Below are positions 34,090-41,930 of a DNA stretch of 55,230 nucleotides, piece by piece (position 1 is the stretch's first letter; each line of letters opens with the position of its first letter). A model generated the notes under the pieces. The model ran no database searches. It was not told the origin of the DNA and worked only from the letters and a program-made list of their open reading frames with translations. Source of the DNA: Clostridiaceae bacterium (lineage in GTDB: Bacteria; Bacillota; Clostridia; Lachnospirales; Lachnospiraceae); contig CAJTGF010000033.1 of NCBI GenBank assembly GCA_910575585.1, positions 1 to 55,230 of the forward strand. The letters are read 5' to 3'. The position numbers and the translations under genes are program-made.

Positions 34090-34722
34090 ATGTGGCTGGT
34101 AGATAAGATGCTGGACATGGTACGCCTTGTTGACGGCGGTTATGACGAAGAGGACGAGGAGTACGTGTACGAGGACGATGATGACGGGGAGGACGGCGGC
34201 AAGTACAGCGCCAGGGACAGGAGGTATGCGTCCTCCAGGGAAACAGGACAGGAAGAGAGGTGCCCTGCCCGGACAGGCGGTACAGACAGGACGGGAGCCG
34301 CCAGACTGTCCGTCCGGCAGGGCTCCAGACGTGACACTAGGAAGGACGGTGTCCGGGAGATATGCCTGGTAAAGCCGGAGTCTTTTGAGGATTCCGCCGA
34401 TGCCGCCCGGTACCTGCTGGCAGGGATTGTGGTGATCCTGGATATCAAGGGCACGGGTGCGGACCTGGCACAGCGGGTGGTGGATTTCCTCTGCGGCACC
34501 GTCTATGCCGTGGACGGCGATATCAAGAGCATTTCCACGGGGATCTTCATTGCGGCCCCGGCGGGCGTGGACTTAACAGGAGAGTTCGGCGACATGTCCA
34601 CCCTGGCGGGGCTGGACAGTCAGGCGATGGCGGGGAACGTAAGGTGGATGGCGGCTGGCAGGGCAGCAGCAGGGACATCGCCGGGGCCGGGCCGGGCGCA
34701 GGCGTACCAGGCTGCTGTGTAG
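34090..34722 (+). CDS. SepF-like cell-division protein
   Basis: A 210-residue protein; AAAAGGAGGAACAGAAA marks its own start. It begins with an amphipathic helix (MWLVDKMLDMVRL), then an acidic linker, then a SepF core at residues about 87-162 (DLAQRVVDFLCGTVYAVDGD and STGIFIAAPAGVDLTG). SepF anchors FtsZ to the membrane in Firmicutes. Chromosomal sepF normally sits in the yggS-ylmG-divIVA cluster, so its presence among plasmid or phage genes is unusual. It could modify host division or be part of segregation. The tail after residue 165 is unrelated and low in complexity. Confidence 0.8.
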   Translation: MWLVDKMLDMVRLVDGGYDEEDEEYVYEDDDDGEDGGKYSARDRRYASSRETGQEERCPARTGGTDRTGAARLSVRQGSRRDTRKDGVREICLVKPESFEDSADAARYLLAGIVVILDIKGTGADLAQRVVDFLCGTVYAVDGDIKSISTGIFIAAPAGVDLTGEFGDMSTLAGLDSQAMAGNVRWMAAGRAAAGTSPGPGRAQAYQAAV

Positions 34723-34772
34723 CCCCGTTTTTTACGGATACCGGAAATATCAGGGAACCAGGAGGTGCAGCT

Positions 34773-34898
34773 GTGAAGTATATGTATACTAACGAAACGA
34801 TGGATGGCTTCTACATCTGCGTTAACGGGGACAGCGAAAATTTCGGGGAGTACACTGGCCTGTGCTGCGAAGACGAATGCGGGGAGGGGGGTGCCTAA
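34773..34898 (+). CDS. Small acidic cysteine-containing protein
   Basis: AGGAGGTG precedes a GTG that opens a 41-residue frame (VKYMYTNETMDGFYICVNGD onward) ending CCEDECGEGGA. The short acidic product with four cysteines may bind metal. Unknown family. Confidence 0.5.
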   Translation: MKYMYTNETMDGFYICVNGDSENFGEYTGLCCEDECGEGGA

Positions 34899-34957
34899 CG
34901 AAGATCCGTACGGGCTATAGCGCAGTATAGGGCGCACGCAGAAAGGAGGAAAGGGCG

Positions 34958-35290
34958 ATGAGCGAAGGTGCAGAGAACGTGCTAGAATTCTTAAGAGGAT
35001 CCCAAACAGCGCTGGTGACGTTCTCCCAGGGGCGCTACATCAGCCAGGTAAAAACGCTGGCAGAGCGGTTCCCGGAGGACGTACAGATCTTAAAACTCCC
35101 GGAGGACAACCACGGGTACCTGCTGGCATGCCTCCCGGTCCGGTACATCAAGCTCCGGCCGCCGGTGCAGATGTCCCAGGAACAGAGGGATGCGCTGGCA
35201 GAACGGGCCAGGGCCAATTTCCGCAGCCGCAGTATGCTGGACGGGGATGATGTGGCAGATACGGAGGATGCAGGAGACGGTGACGCATAA
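34958..35290 (+). CDS. Unknown 110-residue protein
   Basis: AAAGGAGGAAAGGGCG precedes the ATG. A compact alpha/beta domain (ALVTFSQGRYISQVKTLAER, ACLPVRYIKLRPPVQ) is followed by an acidic tail. Small proteins of this pattern recur in clostridial mobile elements, but I know no function. It is the last gene before a miniature inverted-repeat element. Confidence 0.6.
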   Translation: MSEGAENVLEFLRGSQTALVTFSQGRYISQVKTLAERFPEDVQILKLPEDNHGYLLACLPVRYIKLRPPVQMSQEQRDALAERARANFRSRSMLDGDDVADTEDAGDGDA

Positions 35291-35308
35291 GGCACATACA
35301 TCCGGCGG

Positions 35309-35424
35309 GGGTTCTTTCTGAACTCTGGGTATTCGCATATTCTCAGATTTTGCTACAAGCCACCAAATTGGCTTAGTAAATCAAAATGAGAAAAACAGAG
35401 TTACCCAAACATCAGAAAGAACCC
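35309..35424. mobile_element. Miniature inverted-repeat element (116 bp)
   Basis: GGGTTCTTTCTGA at the left end is exactly inverted at the right end, and the two halves stay similar for about 55 bases inward (for example TGGGTA, TTCTCA, AAGCCA on both). CGGCGG flanks both sides as a possible target duplication. It carries no gene. The transcript would fold into one long interrupted hairpin. Confidence 0.65.
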
Positions 35425-35426
35425 CG

Positions 35427-35456
35427 GCGGGGCGCTTCCGGTGCCCTATTTTTTTA
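35427..35456 (+). terminator. Rho-independent terminator
   Basis: GGGGCGC/GTGCCCT stem followed by ATTTTTTT, immediately after the miniature element. Confidence 0.75.
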
Positions 35457-35480
35457 AATCTGGATGTGGCCTGTGCGTCC

Positions 35481-35494
35481 CCATACTCCCTATG
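35481..35494 (+). promoter_or_regulatory. CCATACT element
   Basis: CCATACTCCCTATG, 114 bases before the ATG at 35595; a 24-codon frame opens at 35524 in between and ends overlapping that ATG. Confidence 0.65.
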
Positions 35495-35594
35495 TGAGGC
35501 AGAAAGGAATATGCAGGAAGGAGATGCAAAAAAAACAGAACACGAAACAAGAAATTGAAATTGGCAGATCAAAAACGATAAGGAGGAAGATGAT

Positions 35595-37115
35595 ATGATT
35601 TCATTGAGGGGCCTGTTTGCCGGTCCGGAACGGGATTTTGCAAAAGCCGCAACCAGCAAGGAAAAGGCTGCCAGGATATTGAAGATAAGCCCGGAAGCCC
35701 TGGAGGCTTTCGAGGAGGCGTACCGGAAAGGCGCCATGGATGATGAAGGCGGGGAAGACCCGGAAAACGCAAAACAGGCTGCAAGGGCATACAGCCGGAT
35801 GATAGGAACAACTGGGTCGGTGCTTGGCGGGGAAGGCGGGTCAGCTTCAGAAAACGCCATATCCCGCGTCGTGGCGGAGCTGTCCGCACAGACGCCCGTG
35901 TACGTATACGACGGGGAACGGGCGTACTGCAAACGGCAGGCTGCCGCGCTCCCGGACGGGCAGGAAGTCGTTTCAAAAGCGGAGATCATGGCCATCCCGG
36001 AGAAGATGCGCCCCCAGCTGACAGGCAGCCTCATGAAAAAGGACATGGGAGGGGATTCCTACCCGGCCCTGCTCATGTTTTACAGGCTGTCAAAGACAGC
36101 TAAGACGGCCGCAAAAAGGCAACAGGCATACCACCAGTTCCGCCAGGGGCTGGACATCCTGGACCTGGACTGCGTGACCTACGAGATCCTTGGGATGAAC
36201 CGGAATTCCATGGGGCACTGGCTCCCTCCGCTTGTGCAGGCGACCATGGGGCAGGACTTCTTCCGGATACCGAAGACGACTCTCATCCAGGTCCCGATGC
36301 CGCTTTTACAGCTGACAAGACTGGACTACATGTCCCTGACGCCGTCGACCATGCACATCGTCGATGAGTACTGCGGACAGGTGTTCGGGTTAAAGCCGGA
36401 TGGAGATTACTTCATCCGCACCGGCACCCACTCCTCGAAGTTTGATTTCCGCAATGCCCATGTATACGGGCCTGAGGAAGTGGCGGAACTGGGGCAGTAC
36501 CTGCTCTACAACCACAATGCCGGCGTGATGATGGCGGGCCCGTTGTGCCAGCCTTCCGTCTACGGCATGGCGACCACCAGGGAATGGTGCGTCAGGGAAT
36601 TTATCCCGGACCATGACCAGCCGGCAAACCCGACCATCTACAAGGGGCTGCCGCTTAGGACGGAGATCCGCGCTTTCGTGGACATGGATGAAAAGAAGGT
36701 CATCGGCATGGCCCCGTACTGGGATCCGGCGCTGATGAAGCAGCGGTTTGGTCATGAGGAGGATGTGGACAGCCCGCACCAGATCCACGACTACATCATA
36801 TACAGTATGCATGAGGATGTTCTGATGGGGCGCTACCGGGAAGCGGAAGGCAGGGTACGGGAGGAACTGGGGAAGATACTCCCACACCTCGCCCTTACCG
36901 GGCAGTGGTCCATCGACATCATGATGAATGGGAAGGATGCGGACGGGAAGGAAGAATTCTGGATCATCGACATGGCCCTGGCGGAAAATTCCGCACTGAA
37001 GGGATGCGTGCCCGCAGGGCTTCTGAAACGCACAGATGAGGAATGGATCCCGGAGATCGCGGACGGAACAGCCAGACCGGCATGGGAAGGCGTGCCGGGA
37101 TTGCCGGGGTTTTAA
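35595..37115 (+). CDS. ATP-grasp / CDC123-like protein
   Basis: A 506-residue protein with AGGAGGAAGATGAT before the ATG. The C-terminal half has the ordered blocks of an ATP-grasp fold: FIRTGTHSSKFDFRNAHVYG, WCVREFIPDH, LRTEIRAFVDMDEKKVIG and the metal-binding FWIIDMALAENSAL. This order resembles the CDC123/D123 branch and phage ATP-grasp proteins, which ligate or assemble proteins. The N-terminal 180 residues form an unassigned helical region. No obvious acceptor protein is next to it. The fold call is fairly sure, the substrate unknown. Confidence 0.6.
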   Translation: MISLRGLFAGPERDFAKAATSKEKAARILKISPEALEAFEEAYRKGAMDDEGGEDPENAKQAARAYSRMIGTTGSVLGGEGGSASENAISRVVAELSAQTPVYVYDGERAYCKRQAAALPDGQEVVSKAEIMAIPEKMRPQLTGSLMKKDMGGDSYPALLMFYRLSKTAKTAAKRQQAYHQFRQGLDILDLDCVTYEILGMNRNSMGHWLPPLVQATMGQDFFRIPKTTLIQVPMPLLQLTRLDYMSLTPSTMHIVDEYCGQVFGLKPDGDYFIRTGTHSSKFDFRNAHVYGPEEVAELGQYLLYNHNAGVMMAGPLCQPSVYGMATTREWCVREFIPDHDQPANPTIYKGLPLRTEIRAFVDMDEKKVIGMAPYWDPALMKQRFGHEEDVDSPHQIHDYIIYSMHEDVLMGRYREAEGRVREELGKILPHLALTGQWSIDIMMNGKDADGKEEFWIIDMALAENSALKGCVPAGLLKRTDEEWIPEIADGTARPAWEGVPGLPGF

Positions 37116-37156
37116 GGCCCGGCGGCGGTGGCCGGGGCATCTCCCGCACCAAGGGC

Positions 37157-37184
37157 GATTCCAGCGCCCTGTTTTTTGCCCTGG
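37157..37184 (+). terminator. Rho-independent terminator
   Basis: AGGGCG/GCGCCCT stem followed by GTTTTTT. Confidence 0.75.
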
Positions 37185-37201
37185 AGCAGCCGCGCCCGTC
37201 T

Positions 37202-37215
37202 CCATACTTCCTTTG
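37202..37215 (+). promoter_or_regulatory. CCATACT element
   Basis: CCATACTTCCTTTG, 59 bases before the SLOG gene start. Confidence 0.7.
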
Positions 37216-37260
37216 CAGGAATACCAGACAAGGCACAGGAGGAAGGAGGAAACGAAAAAA

Positions 37261-37863
37261 ATGGACCATCAAAACGATACGGTAAAAACAGTATGCTTCA
37301 CCGGGAAGCGCCCCAAGGATCTGTTCGGGTACGAGAAAGGCTGCTATACCGCCCTGGTGGACAGGATCACACAGGAATGCGTCCGCCTGGCCGGGCAAGG
37401 GTACGGCCTGTTCATCTCCGGTGGCGCACAGGGGGCGGACCAGCTTGCGTTCTGGGCCGTTGACAAGGCGAAGCGGCAGGGGATCAAAGTAAAGAACGCC
37501 GTGTTCCGCCCGTTCGACGGGCATGAGGCCAGATGGGCCAGGGACGGGCTGTTCGGGCAGAAGGAGTACTGGCTGATGCTCAGGAGGGCGGATGCCGTCA
37601 TCATATGCAGCGCCAGACCGGATTCCGCAGAGGGGATGGGTAGTGTCGTGGAAGCGATGAACATAAGGAACCATCTCATGGTGGATCATTCGGACCTGGT
37701 CTTCGGGATTTGCAAGGGTAACCCGATGGATGGCAGCTGCAAGGGCGGGACGAGGGAATGCCTGACATACGCAACCGCCATGAAGAAGGAGATCTTCCTG
37801 CTCGACCCGTTCACGCTGGAAGGGCAGTACGTATTCCGGAACGGTGAATGGCTGGATATCTAA
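37261..37863 (+). CDS. SLOG-family (DUF1273/YpsA-like) nucleotide-binding protein
   Basis: A 200-residue protein. The N-terminal CFTGKRPKDLFGYEKGCY and FISGGAQGADQLAFWAVDKA are the signature of the SLOG Rossmann-like family (DprA/YpsA/LOG superfamily), which binds nucleotides and their derivatives. GRADAVIICSARPDSAEGMG-like strands (ADAVIICS) follow. AGGAGGAAGGAGGAAACG precedes the ATG. SLOG proteins often act as sensors or NAD-derivative processors in conflict systems; here a PARP lies 2 kb downstream. Function is inferred only from family. Confidence 0.75.
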   Translation: MDHQNDTVKTVCFTGKRPKDLFGYEKGCYTALVDRITQECVRLAGQGYGLFISGGAQGADQLAFWAVDKAKRQGIKVKNAVFRPFDGHEARWARDGLFGQKEYWLMLRRADAVIICSARPDSAEGMGSVVEAMNIRNHLMVDHSDLVFGICKGNPMDGSCKGGTRECLTYATAMKKEIFLLDPFTLEGQYVFRNGEWLDI

Positions 37864-37893
37864 CGCACAAAAAACAGAAAGGGGAACAAGACA

Positions 37894-38102
37894 ATGTCAG
37901 ACCACAAAGACAATACGAAACATTTGCCGACTGTTCGGACAAGGAAGATTCGTTTGGTTTCTCCGCCTGGGCAAAGGAGAAATATGCAAAGCATCATTAC
38001 GGTGAGCTGGTGGTACCATGCAAGGTGTATTACGGGGATGTAGCCCGGGGCATTGATAACGGCGGCCCGACCCGCTGCGGGAAGCTGACCGTGCTGGCGT
38101 AG
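37894..38102 (+). pseudogene. Small FGFSAW-domain gene with a frameshift
   Basis: AGAAAGGGGAAC precedes the ATG (MSDHKDNT). A one-base shift after the eighth codon joins a frame that reads FADCSDKEDSFGFSAWAKEK and ends GKLTVLA at 38102. The C-terminal 45 residues are a paralogue of the protein at 39378-39647. The corrected frame is open back to an ATG at 37848 inside the SLOG gene, which could start an intact 84-residue form but lacks a good ribosome site. Confidence 0.5.
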
Positions 38103-38105
38103 CAT

Positions 38106-38150
38106 CGCACTGATAGGTGAGCGGCTTTACATCACACCGATAGGTGAGAG
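38106..38150. repeat. Two short GATAGGTG hairpin repeats
   Basis: CACTGATAGGTG and CACCGATAGGTG, each a small palindrome with a GATA loop, lie 25 bases apart. A related pair occurs at 25,115-25,165 (CACTCCGATAGGCGGGAG and CCGCTCCGCTAGGGGCG). Confidence 0.5.
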
Positions 38151-38237
38151 GGAGGGAAGCCTAAGCCACCTGCCACCCAAAACAAACAAGACACAGACAG
38201 CCCCAAAGCCTGCCAGGAGGCGGATCACGGGAGACAT

Positions 38238-38262
38238 CCCGTACCGTCCCGGCGGTTTTTTT
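38238..38262 (+). terminator. Rho-independent terminator
   Basis: ACGGGA/TCCCGT then ACCG/CGGT stems ending in TTTTTTT. Confidence 0.6.
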
Positions 38263-38316
38263 GCGCTTCAGGCATAAGGGAACGGATTTTGGGATGCTAA
38301 TCGCTTCTGGCCATAC

Positions 38317-38331
38317 CCATACTTCCTATGG
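38317..38331 (+). promoter_or_regulatory. CCATACT element
   Basis: CCATACTTCCTATGG, 149 bases before the repeat-protein start at 38466; an in-frame ATG at 38353 would be nearer but lacks a ribosome site. Confidence 0.7.
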
Positions 38332-38465
38332 AACAATATTCAGGCATGGAAGAAGGGAAAACAGCAGGGCCGGGCACCGCCTGGCAAAAAGCAAACAGCA
38401 GGAAACGGCTGCCAAAATGCAGGCGGCGCAAAAATCACGACCCAAAAAAACGAGGAGGAAAAATC

Positions 38466-39367
38466 ATGATAACGGACGAACAGATCAAAGGACTGGTGAA
38501 TGGAACGGTTGACAAAGAAGGACTGACAAAAAAGGATTGGCGGTTGATCTCGCTCCATAGGGGGTTGCCAGAAAATTTCGTCCAAAAATATGAAGATAAA
38601 GTGGAATGGTGGCAGATATCAGTCTATCAGCAGCTGTCCGAGGATTTCGTGCGCAGATATGCAGATAGGGTGGACTGGATGGTGCTTTCTGGCAGCAACC
38701 CTATGTCTGAAAGCTTTATGAGGGAATTCGCGGACTGGCTGGACTGGAGGAGGATCTGTATATACAAGCGCCTGTCCGAGGACTTTATGAGGAATTCGCA
38801 GACCGGCTGGACTGGAATAATGTTGTAAGGTACCAGGCATTGTCCGAGGGCTTTATCCTCGACTATGCAGACAAGCTGGGCTGGGGGGACATCTCCGTCT
38901 ACCAGAAGTTGTCCGAAGATTTTATCAGGAAATATGCGAGCAGGATGGGGTGGCGGGAGATCAGCGCATACCAGACGCTTTCCGAGAGGTTCCTCCGGGA
39001 GCACGCAGATGAAGTGGACTGGGTGCTGGTATCAGGAACCCAGCATCTGTCAGAGGGACTGATCCGGGATTTTGCGGACAAGGTAAACTGGAAGAACATT
39101 TCCAGATCCCAGAAGCTCTCCATGGGATTTCTCAGGGAATTCGCGGATAAGGTGGACTGGCGAACAGTTTCCCAGTACCAGCGCCTGACAGAGGAAGCGA
39201 TTCGTGAATTTGCGGACAAGCTGGACTGGAAGAAGGTTTCCAGGCACCAGCGCCTGACGGAAGGCCTGATCCAGGATTTTGTGGACAAGGTACACTGGGG
39301 GCTCGTCGCCATACACCAGCGGCTTCCGGAGGGCTTTATCGAAGAAGCTGCTGGCCAGACAGAATAA
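38466..39367 (+). pseudogene. 23-residue-repeat protein broken by one missing base
   Basis: GAGGAGGAAAAATC sets the start. The protein consists of about 12 repeats of 23 residues with the pattern DW-x2-[IV]S-x2-Q-x-LSE-x-FI-x-x-[FY]ADKV. The fourth repeat is interrupted near 38,790, where GAGGGAATTC seen in sister repeats reads GAGGAATTC; the lost G shifts the frame, and the remaining eight repeats continue in the next frame to a TAA at 39367. An ATG at 38840 could restart the second part. Such repeats form a helical solenoid; function unknown. Confidence 0.75.
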
Positions 39368-39377
39368 AGGTGGTTTT

Positions 39378-39647
39378 GTGGTTCCAGTATCTGTCAAATG
39401 GCAAGATCTGCTGCGGGAAACTGACGATACCGGGGCTGACCGCCTGTCGCCTGAAGTTGGCAGCAATAGGCAACAATGCAAAAAAACATTATATTCTTTC
39501 GGGTTTTCTGCATGGACCATGGAAGGCACAGAAAAGTATTGCAAGGAACGGGTGATCCCGTGTCGGATCGAATATCAAGACGTGGCCCGGGTCGTGCATA
39601 GTGACGGCAGCAAGATCCGCTGCAGGAAGCTGACCGTGCTGGCTTAG
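39378..39647 (+). CDS. Small FGFSAW-domain protein
   Basis: AAAGGTGG precedes a GTG opening an 89-residue frame. The C-terminal half (FGFSAWTMEGTEKYCKERVI, ending RKLTVLA) is a paralogue of the gene at 37894-38102, about half identical. The two copies flank the repeat protein. The start is uncertain because the frame is open upstream into the repeat gene. Unknown function. Confidence 0.5.
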   Translation: MVPVSVKWQDLLRETDDTGADRLSPEVGSNRQQCKKTLYSFGFSAWTMEGTEKYCKERVIPCRIEYQDVARVVHSDGSKIRCRKLTVLA

Positions 39648-39719
39648 CCCAACTCTGTCAGGAGAACGTCCCAACACCCAATAGCCATCGAAAAACCACA
39701 CAGTCCAAAAACAGACATC

Positions 39720-39756
39720 CCGATACAGGGCGGATATTTCCGTCCTGTATTTTTTT
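39720..39756 (+). terminator. Rho-independent terminator
   Basis: ATACAGGGCGGA/TCCGTCCTGTAT stem followed by TTTTTTT. Confidence 0.85.
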
Positions 39757-39796
39757 GGCCGCTTGCTTTTTGCCAGGAAAAGGCCCGTGTCCGTAC

Positions 39797-39811
39797 CCAT
39801 ACTTCCCATGG
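39797..39811 (+). promoter_or_regulatory. CCATACT element
   Basis: CCATACTTCCCATGG, consensus copy, 49 bases before the PARP start. Confidence 0.8.
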
Positions 39812-39845
39812 AACCACAAAAAGGTACAGAGGAAGGAGAAAAACG

Positions 39846-41171
39846 ATGGCATTAGTAGAACAGGTGAAAACGGCACCGGCAGGCACGGATACGGGGGTGG
39901 AGGGAAAGGATATCCCCCGCGGGTACGTGGAGATGACCTTCGTGAAGGAGACCGCCACAGGAAGAGGCAGGAATGAGCTGTTCATCATGGAAGACATGAA
40001 GAACGGCACGGTCAAGCTCACGGAAGGGCGCGTCGGGATCACGGTAGGGCGCTACAAGCCCCGAGTGTCATATCGGCCGGCCGGCGACTGGGACAGAATC
40101 TATTTATCCAAGGTTTCCAGGGGTTACCTGGCGACCAAGACAAAGAAGATGGACAAAGTAGTAGTACATAAAGGAAAGAGCATGCACGGGCAGGACGGTA
40201 CGGAGTATGCGCCCATTGATGATGGGAAGGTACAGGCCTTCGTGGAAGAACTGGGCAGGTACGCGAAAAAAGTGTTCGACGCCTCCTACACGGTTCGCGT
40301 GGACAACATCTCCGATGAGATGATCGCGCTGGGTGAAAAGATCGTAAAGGAACTGGCATCTGGCTATAGCAGCATGAGCCTGGCAGAGTTCAACAACAAA
40401 TTAAAGCTCTTGTTTGCGGTTATCCCGAGAAGGATGGATAAGCTTTCTGAGCACCTGGCAAAGCATAAAGAGGATTTTGCCGGGATCGTGTCGGATGAGC
40501 AGGACTTGTTCGACATCATGGTGTCTCAGGTGCGGTCCTCGCAGAAGCGAGCATCACATAGCGAGACGATCCTGGACGCGAACGGCATCTCCATGCGCCA
40601 GGTGACAAAAGACGAGGAGGACTTCCTCAAAAAACTGCTAAGGGAGAACGCCGGGCGGTACCTGGAAGCGTACCGTGTGGTGAATAGGCAGACGGAAGCG
40701 GAGTTTTCGGATTTCGCGGAGCTGTTTGGCTTAGAGGACGGGGATGGGATCGCCCATCTGTTCCATGGCACAAGGAATGAAAATGTCTGGTCGATCTTAA
40801 CGACCGGGATCAAGAACCGCCCGCCGAAGGATACCGTCATCAACGGCAAGGCATACGGCATGGGTTCCTATTTCGCCATTGACGCACAGAAGTCCCTGGG
40901 CTACACGTCCCAACGTGGATCAAAATGGGCGCATGGGAACTGCGGCTGCGGCTTCCTGCTGGTCTGCAAGGTGGCGATCGGGCAGGAAGGCACGTACTAT
41001 GACGGGCACTTCGGGTGCGACCCGACACTGAATGCGGAAAAGCTGGAGAAGATTGCCCCTGGCGCATTATGTACTTGGGCGAAAGCCCGGTATTCCGGGT
41101 TCCGGATGGACGAGATCGTCGTTTACCAGGACGGCCAGTCCACAGTCGAGTATGTTGTGCGGATGGTCTGA
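39846..41171 (+). CDS. Bacterial poly(ADP-ribose) polymerase (PARP)
   Basis: A 441-residue protein with the modular layout of PARP1-type enzymes. Residues about 25-105 form a WGR-like domain (VEMTFVKETATGRGRNELF, IYLSKVSRGY). A helical regulatory region follows (about 130-260). The catalytic domain has the H-Y-E triad: H307 in LFHGTRNEN, Y342 in GMGSYFA and E423 in RMDEIVVYQ. The glutamate indicates true polymerase or efficient mono-transferase capacity with NAD+ as substrate. GAAGGAGAAAAACG sets the start. PARPs are rare in bacteria and patchily spread by transfer; no macrodomain hydrolase is visible here. Confidence 0.85.
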   Translation: MALVEQVKTAPAGTDTGVEGKDIPRGYVEMTFVKETATGRGRNELFIMEDMKNGTVKLTEGRVGITVGRYKPRVSYRPAGDWDRIYLSKVSRGYLATKTKKMDKVVVHKGKSMHGQDGTEYAPIDDGKVQAFVEELGRYAKKVFDASYTVRVDNISDEMIALGEKIVKELASGYSSMSLAEFNNKLKLLFAVIPRRMDKLSEHLAKHKEDFAGIVSDEQDLFDIMVSQVRSSQKRASHSETILDANGISMRQVTKDEEDFLKKLLRENAGRYLEAYRVVNRQTEAEFSDFAELFGLEDGDGIAHLFHGTRNENVWSILTTGIKNRPPKDTVINGKAYGMGSYFAIDAQKSLGYTSQRGSKWAHGNCGCGFLLVCKVAIGQEGTYYDGHFGCDPTLNAEKLEKIAPGALCTWAKARYSGFRMDEIVVYQDGQSTVEYVVRMV

Positions 41172-41241
41172 CAAACAGAATTTCCCAGGACGGCTCCGCA
41201 GGAGGTGTCACCGGCTACTGCTCGGAACGCTCCGTAAGGGG

Positions 41242-41258
41242 GTGTTACCGGGTAACAC
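41242..41258. promoter_or_regulatory. Perfect GTGTTAC/GTAACAC inverted repeat
   Basis: A 7-bp palindromic stem with a CGG centre, 31 bases before the small gene at 41289 and without a T-tract. An operator or a 5' UTR hairpin is likely. Confidence 0.5.
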
Positions 41259-41288
41259 TGCAACAAACATAATCTAGGAGGATTTTTT

Positions 41289-41450
41289 ATGAAAGCAACC
41301 AATATCATTTGGGATTTAGATGAGGAAGATAAGAATGTATCCCTTCCATCGGAGATCGATCTCCCTGATGGGATGGAAGATGAGGAAGAGATCAACGATT
41401 ATCTGTCAGAAACAACAGGGTACTGCCATAAGGGGTTTGCACTTTGCTGA
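41289..41450 (+). CDS. Small conserved acidic protein
   Basis: TAGGAGG precedes the ATG of a 53-residue frame, MKATNIIWDLDEEDKNVSLP, ending in an ETTGYCHKGFALC tail. Proteins with this start and a TGxCHxGF end are common short orphans in Lachnospiraceae mobile elements, often adjacent to larger accessory genes. No function known. Confidence 0.65.
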   Translation: MKATNIIWDLDEEDKNVSLPSEIDLPDGMEDEEEINDYLSETTGYCHKGFALC

Positions 41451-41502
41451 TCCTGTGCAGTCTGACCAGAAAAGTTTAAAACACAAAAAAGGAGAACAAG
41501 CT

Positions 41503-41889
41503 ATGTACATCCATCCAAAAATCATAAAGCAGAGAGAAAAACTGACGGAGGTCCTGCAGAACTTAAGAGTTGCGAGATACCAGGTGTTCATCTCTAAAGC
41601 GGAAGACAGTGCATACGCGATCGCAGAAAAAGATGGACACATCGTCGGTATCTGTCGTGCCACTTATGGGACGGGCCTGCACCTCAGCTACAAATACAAG
41701 CCGGGCAGGACACATGGTTCCGGTGTCGGCTATGGGGATATGGACTGGGGATACAACTGCCCAACAGAAGATGACATCAAGGAATGTATCCACTACGGTG
41801 CGGGCTATGTCTGTGTGCATAAGCTGCAGCGCTACCGGGATGTGCAGGAATATATGCGTTATTACGATCTGTATATGCCGCTGTCTTAG
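41503..41889 (+). CDS. Unknown 128-residue protein
   Basis: AAAAAGGAGAAC precedes the ATG. A compact alpha/beta protein (ARYQVFISKAEDSAYAIAEK, GYNCPTEDDIKECIHYGAGY) rich in tyrosine. No family recognised. It is part of the run of small genes after PARP. Confidence 0.6.
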   Translation: MYIHPKIIKQREKLTEVLQNLRVARYQVFISKAEDSAYAIAEKDGHIVGICRATYGTGLHLSYKYKPGRTHGSGVGYGDMDWGYNCPTEDDIKECIHYGAGYVCVHKLQRYRDVQEYMRYYDLYMPLS

Positions 41890-41930
41890 ACAGAAACGGC
41901 ATCTTATCAAAAAATAAAAAGGAGAATAGA

